Below, piece after piece: positions 60,307 through 64,000 of a stretch of 64,000 nucleotides of DNA. The stretch is from RGIG4140 sp045638265 (GTDB lineage: Bacteria > Pseudomonadota > Alphaproteobacteria > CAAHEQ01 > UBA3637): the NCBI GenBank assembly GCA_045638265.1, contig JAZUBA010000044.1, positions 62,001 through 126,000 of the forward strand, given 5' to 3'. The translations under genes and the position numbers were made by a program. The notes beneath the pieces are model-generated. The model was not told where the DNA came from and did no database searches. It saw nothing but the letters and a program-made list of their open reading frames with translations. Each line of letters begins with the position of its first letter. Position 1 is the stretch's first letter.

Positions 60307-62178
60307 ATGACATCTCAACTTTTACAAATAATTGAAAACAAAGAAAGGTTAAATTCAGATACTGCCAAAATAATTACGCAGGAATTATTAACACCCGATT
60401 TTTTTTCGGTACAAGAATCTGAAATGATTGCGAATTGGTATGGAAAAATATCTTCTGTTGAACGAACACATCTTTTAAGTTTAACAGAATTTAGTCAGGC
60501 TTTGGAATTTGACTTTGAAAGAGATGAATGTTGTATTTTTTCACCAGAGAAAATTGATGAAATATTTTCAAAAACGACTTATCAATTAACGCCCAAAACA
60601 AAACATTGGATGAAAAACAATGTGTTTTTCCCAAAAATTAAATTACCTTCTGGTGTGCAAATTCAAACAAATGCACAAGATTTTTTTAAAACATTGGCAG
60701 AGGGATTGGATGTTTTTCCTCATTTAATTGATGAATTAAAAAGAGCTGCTTATTTAATTCCTTGTTTGTATATGGTTCCGTGTAATTATGTAAATATGTT
60801 AGGTTCTTGTCGTTTAAATTCTTTTCAGATTAAATTAAAAGATGATGAGTATAATGAAGCAACTCTTAAAAATCTTTTACACGAAATCGGTCATGCTACG
60901 TCGGTTCGATTTAGAGATAAACAAGCCAATAAAATACCATTAATTGATTTTACTGATGAAGCGGAACAATACGCCAAAACAACATACATTGAGTTGTTTC
61001 AAGAGAATTTGGAAGATAATCCGCTTTTGTCATTAGCTCAATATATCAACAAACAGTTACGCCAAAAATATCCGACAATGTCAGATGAAAAACTTGAACG
61101 AGCAACGGCTGTTTTGACAAAACGTGAAATTACATGGTTGCATTTATTACGGAATGAACAGTTGCACTTTGTTTTAGATAAATGGCAAGAAGACAAGATT
61201 ATAGATAATCGAGCGGATTTTACATATGATTATGCTGATTTAATTGCACACCGTTGGGATTTTTATACACAATACTATGCGTTGTTTCATTCGTTATATA
61301 AAGATAAAGATACATTAAAAAAACAATTAATGAAACGCTATGGAGAGCCGACATTAATTACAAAATATCTTTCCAAAAGAGATTTGTTGTCCGGTGATTT
61401 TTGTGCTGAATTGATGGGGCGGGGTGGTTATGTGGATGTTCCGACCGAGAGTTTAAGACCTTTTCATTTAGAACGTGTATATTTTAAACCGCAGAATACT
61501 GTCAGGGGCTTTTTTTTCAAGGCTTATATTGATTGCACAGGATTAAGCAATGAAGGTGTCAAAAGGGTAAAACAGGCTTATTTGGATTATGGTGCAAAGT
61601 TAAAACGTAGTAAAAATCTGTTATATACAACTTCATTTATGGGTGTTAGACAAGTTTATAAATTAATTTCAAATGATTTTTCAAATTCACCGATTCGTTT
61701 AGGGCATTCATTTTATAAAATTGATCGAAAACAATTATCTGCCCAAGTTGACGAAGAATTATCAGAATTGTTTGATAAATCTCCCATTACCGTCATTGCA
61801 AATGAAGATGAAATTATTGTAGATAAAGTTCAGTTAAATCATTATGGTTACACATTTAACGCTCCTGTTTATGGTGGATGTATTTGGCAGATTGAAGAAG
61901 AATTTTTAACATCGCAAAAAGTTGAAACATGTGTAAAACGGTGGCAACAAAAAGGATTTCATCCTGTTTGTATGCCGTTAACAGAAAAATATGCTTTGTT
62001 TTTGTTTCCGGAAAAAGAAATTGATCGTTTAAATGCTTATTTTGAAAAAGTCCAATTTGTATCAGCAGGGTTAGATAATTCGCCGCAATCAATGAAAGGT
62101 ATTCCTAATCCGATTAAAAGTAAAAAAGTAAAATTGAAAAAAGAACATTTGCAAAGTAAATCACATATCCGTGAATAA
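60307..62178 (+). CDS. Putative zinc metalloprotein (HExxH), unknown family
   Basis: A 623-residue cytoplasmic protein with no signal peptide. A zincin motif His192-Glu-Ile-Gly-His196 lies in LKNLLHEIGHATSVRF, preceded by the hydrophobic segment AAYLIPCLYMVPCNYV. Downstream Glu-rich segments (residues about 225-300) could supply a third ligand. The C-terminal half (about 400-600) has two domains with DYGAKLKRSKNLL and YALFLFPEKEI. The protein ends in a basic tail. The HExxH with helical flanks suggests a peptidase, but one motif is not proof. No family is recognised. Confidence 0.75.
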   Translation: MTSQLLQIIENKERLNSDTAKIITQELLTPDFFSVQESEMIANWYGKISSVERTHLLSLTEFSQALEFDFERDECCIFSPEKIDEIFSKTTYQLTPKTKHWMKNNVFFPKIKLPSGVQIQTNAQDFFKTLAEGLDVFPHLIDELKRAAYLIPCLYMVPCNYVNMLGSCRLNSFQIKLKDDEYNEATLKNLLHEIGHATSVRFRDKQANKIPLIDFTDEAEQYAKTTYIELFQENLEDNPLLSLAQYINKQLRQKYPTMSDEKLERATAVLTKREITWLHLLRNEQLHFVLDKWQEDKIIDNRADFTYDYADLIAHRWDFYTQYYALFHSLYKDKDTLKKQLMKRYGEPTLITKYLSKRDLLSGDFCAELMGRGGYVDVPTESLRPFHLERVYFKPQNTVRGFFFKAYIDCTGLSNEGVKRVKQAYLDYGAKLKRSKNLLYTTSFMGVRQVYKLISNDFSNSPIRLGHSFYKIDRKQLSAQVDEELSELFDKSPITVIANEDEIIVDKVQLNHYGYTFNAPVYGGCIWQIEEEFLTSQKVETCVKRWQQKGFHPVCMPLTEKYALFLFPEKEIDRLNAYFEKVQFVSAGLDNSPQSMKGIPNPIKSKKVKLKKEHLQSKSHIRE

Positions 62179-62180
62179 CA

Positions 62181-62217
62181 AAAAAAAAGCAAAACAAATG
62201 TTGTTTTGCTTTTTTTG
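62181..62217. terminator. Bidirectional terminator between convergent genes
   Basis: AAAAAGCAAAACAA / TTGTTTTGCTTTTT stem with a three-base loop; T-runs on both strands, between the HExxH gene and the FNT gene. Confidence 0.85.
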
Positions 62218-62232
62218 TAAAAACGGCAAAAA

Positions 62233-63015
62233 TTATTTTTTGTTATAAATGTATCCGTAAATCAAGCCAATAAATATGGCACCTCCAACAATATTTCCGA
62301 TTGTTGCCGGAATAAGATTATTGATAATAAAATCAATCCAAGTAATATTAGCACCATTATAAATAGCTGTCGGAATAAAAAACATATTAGCAATAGAGTG
62401 TTCATAACCCAATGTAACAAAAAGCATAACAGGAACCCAAATGCCAAGAGCTTTACTCATAATGTCTTTACCGGCATAACCCATCCATGTACCCAAACAA
62501 ACAAGCATATTGGCACCGATTCCCTTAATGAATACTGTACTCCAATCATGGCTTAATTTGCCATTGGCAAGTGTTACTAAATAATTATGATAAGGAGCTC
62601 CGGAGATAATACCTGTTTGATGAGCCATAAAATAAGCTACGGCTTGTGCGCCGATAAAGTTAAATAAGTAAGCAAGAATCCAAACTTTAATTAAATCTAA
62701 CCAAACAGTTTTTTTCTGCATAGTGGATAAAACCATACCGGCACAATCACTGGTGAATAAATCGGCACCGGCAACGGATACCATAATCAATCCGACAGGG
62801 AATAGTGCGCCGGCAACAAATTTAACTAAACCTGGATCGGTGACAGCTGTAGTCGGCATGCCACCGGCAACAACAATGGTTAATAATCCGCCTAGCGCAA
62901 TGAATAAACCACCCATGATAGCAAGTAACATAAATTTAAAAAATGGCGTTTTAGCTTTTGTTGTACTACCGTCTGCAAATAGAACAGCAATTTCGGAAGG
63001 TGAATAATAAGACAT
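62233..63015 (-). CDS. Formate/nitrite transporter family (FNT) channel
   Basis: The 260-residue protein has six membrane segments and FNT signatures: FFKFMLLAIMGGLFIALGG, GLIMVSVAGADLFTSDCAGM, HDWSTVFIKGIGANMLVCLGTW and NLIPATIGNIVGGAIFIGL. FocA and NirC members carry formate, nitrite or small anions; the exact substrate is not visible. An AAGGAG ribosome site precedes the ATG. Single-gene transcript, no metabolic partner beside it. Confidence 0.94.
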   Translation of the reverse strand: MSYYSPSEIAVLFADGSTTKAKTPFFKFMLLAIMGGLFIALGGLLTIVVAGGMPTTAVTDPGLVKFVAGALFPVGLIMVSVAGADLFTSDCAGMVLSTMQKKTVWLDLIKVWILAYLFNFIGAQAVAYFMAHQTGIISGAPYHNYLVTLANGKLSHDWSTVFIKGIGANMLVCLGTWMGYAGKDIMSKALGIWVPVMLFVTLGYEHSIANMFFIPTAIYNGANITWIDFIINNLIPATIGNIVGGAIFIGLIYGYIYNKK

Positions 63016-63054
63016 AATAACTCCTTATATAAAATAATATTTTTTAAATGCTTT

Positions 63055-63083
63055 TACATATCTTTTTTTTATCTAAAAATCAA
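63055..63083 (-). promoter_or_regulatory. Candidate FNT gene promoter
   Basis: Minus-strand TTGATT, 17-bp spacer, TATGTA, about 40 bases before the ATG. Confidence 0.5.
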
Positions 63084-63139
63084 GTGTTTTCTTTGTTAAG
63101 AGGTAAAATGTTTATGTAAATGTATTTTAAGAGTGTAGC

Positions 63140-63169
63140 GTTGCAGATAAACGTACGTTTAATTGCAAC
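63140..63169. repeat. 30-bp palindrome upstream of pilin gene, copy 1
   Basis: GTTGCA-GA-TAAACGT and its near-complement, two mismatched positions per arm. A run of T follows, so transcribed RNA could also fold as a terminator. Copy 2 is at 63281. Confidence 0.8.
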
Positions 63170-63280
63170 ACTTTTTTTTATATTTTTGCATTTTTTTTTA
63201 ATTTTTTTTGATTTTAAAGTGTTGGGGGATTTGTAATATTTATCACGATTCGCCCTTTTTTATCCCTTATATGCGAAATC

Positions 63281-63310
63281 GTTGCAATTAAACGTACCTT
63301 TAATTACAAT
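63281..63310. repeat. 30-bp palindrome upstream of pilin gene, copy 2
   Basis: 25 of 30 positions match copy 1 in the same orientation. It ends 39 bases before the pilin ATG. Between the copies lie a further inverted repeat, ACGATTCGC (63245) and GCGAAATCGT (63273), and long T-runs. Confidence 0.8.
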
Positions 63311-63348
63311 GTAAAAAAACTGTATTTATTAGATAATTTGGAGGTATT

Positions 63349-64000
63349 ATGTCATTTAAAGCACTTATTACACAAAACGAACGTGGTCGCTCAATGGTTG
63401 AAATCTTAGGCGTTTTAGCCGTTATTGGTGTGTTATCATTCGGCGGTATTCAAGGATACAAGTATGCCATGGATAAACATCGGGCCAATGATATTGTTAA
63501 TGAAGTTAATATGCGTGCAACGGATATTTGGCATTTATACCAAGATGGTGAAAAAGAATTACCTGATATACCCGAAGATGAAGATGCTTTTCCCGAATAT
63601 GGCGAAATGACGCAAACAGGGTTTGAAATTATGGTAACCTCTCATCCGCCTGTTGCGTTCAGAACATGGGTAAATGATGTACCCAGTTCTGTTTGTCAGA
63701 AAGTCTTACAGGAAAATTTAGATGATGCCATTCAAGGATTAAAGTTTGTACAAGTTAATGGTACGAAATATACGGATGACCCCACTATCTGCGGGGAAAG
63801 TGGTACAATGAACCAAATGGTCTTTACGTCCTTTTTAGACGAAGGCGGTGGGGCTGTCGGCGCACTTGTAAATCCCGACAATCCTGACCAAAAACTGGAA
63901 CACTGTGTAGATAACGAAGATTGTGAATCGTGTTGTGGAACCCCGCTTTGTGATGAAGATACAATGACGTGTTCAGATGGGTGTACATTATCGGGAAAAG
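63349..64000 (+). CDS. Type IV-pilin-like protein with cysteine-rich extension, 3' truncated by window edge
   Basis: The 217 codons seen begin MSFKALITQNERGRSMVEIL. The cytoplasmic leader with RGRS|MVEILGVLAVIGVLSFGG is a class III prepilin signal: processing before Met, Glu at +3 and a hydrophobic helix to about residue 37. The globular part has SSVCQKVLQENLDDAI and a Cys in PTICGESG, as in type IVb pilins. From about residue 183 the chain turns into a Cys-rich stretch (CVDNEDCESCCGTPLC, then TCSDGC), still open at the window end. Ordinary pilins stop near 150-200 residues, so this is an extended or modular pilin. A GGAGG ribosome site precedes the ATG. Confidence 0.88.
   Translation, partial: MSFKALITQNERGRSMVEILGVLAVIGVLSFGGIQGYKYAMDKHRANDIVNEVNMRATDIWHLYQDGEKELPDIPEDEDAFPEYGEMTQTGFEIMVTSHPPVAFRTWVNDVPSSVCQKVLQENLDDAIQGLKFVQVNGTKYTDDPTICGESGTMNQMVFTSFLDEGGGAVGALVNPDNPDQKLEHCVDNEDCESCCGTPLCDEDTMTCSDGCTLSGK

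Noticed and set aside
63140..63169. Palindrome as a chromosome dimer resolution (dif) site
   Set aside because: It lacks the dif-like XerC/XerD half-sites and occurs twice within 170 bases.

Overview
The window comes from a strongly AT-rich alphaproteobacterium, probably an uncultured host-associated or gut lineage. The evidence is an alphaproteobacterial-type LexA box (GTTC-N7-GTTC) in front of recA, the recA-alaS neighbourhood, the lptF/lptD/surA order, and a VirB-type type IV secretion (T4SS) locus with alphaproteobacterial-looking VirB8, VirB9, VirB10 and VirB11. No rRNA or CRISPR array was seen. The genus assignment is inference.

Layout. (1) 1-6138: the 3' part of xerD, then an outer-membrane biogenesis block in which lptF and lptD form one uninterrupted reading frame with an internal signal peptide, followed by surA and folD. 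(2) 6170-24101: a T4SS operon. Five small secreted helical proteins and one larger secreted protein come first, then VirB8, a VirB7-like lipoprotein, a second VirB8, VirB9 with a C-terminal SPOR domain, a 2,274-residue VirB10 carrying more than 90 tandem 17-residue repeats, and VirB11. VirB3, VirB4, VirB6 and VirD4 are not in the window. (3) 24238-30573: housekeeping alaS and recA with two proteins of unknown function. (4) 30682-51443: tRNA-Gly(GCC) followed by a 20.7-kb genomic island bounded by a 92-bp direct repeat of the tRNA 3' half plus its terminator. The island carries an integrase, an HUH Rep/relaxase-like protein, a trypsin-like protease, a dispersed type III-like restriction set (Res, Mod, a PD-(D/E)XK protein and an SNF2 helicase), a Bro-N gene broken by one stop codon, a PanA-type toxin-antitoxin cassette bounded by 16-bp direct repeats, two coupled membrane proteins, a DUF192-like protein, a small tyrosine recombinase between partial repeats, and a DUF4143 ATPase. 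(5) 51487-54326: an McrB-like ATPase and LlaJI-like endonuclease just outside the distal att repeat. (6) 54487-64000: core genes (sirtuin, Bcp peroxiredoxin, histidine phosphatase, Nudix hydrolase, tRNA-Lys, lptG, an orphan HExxH protein, an FNT channel) and, running off the end, a type IV-pilin-like gene with a cysteine-rich tail behind two copies of a 30-bp palindrome.

How the parts fit. LptF and LptD are opposite ends of the lipopolysaccharide bridge, with LptG 55 kb away and SurA as the periplasmic chaperone for the barrel. The T4SS proteins form an envelope-spanning core whose VirB10 could be unusually long. The island stacks several anti-phage modules, and its internal direct repeats suggest that it grew by insertion of cassettes.
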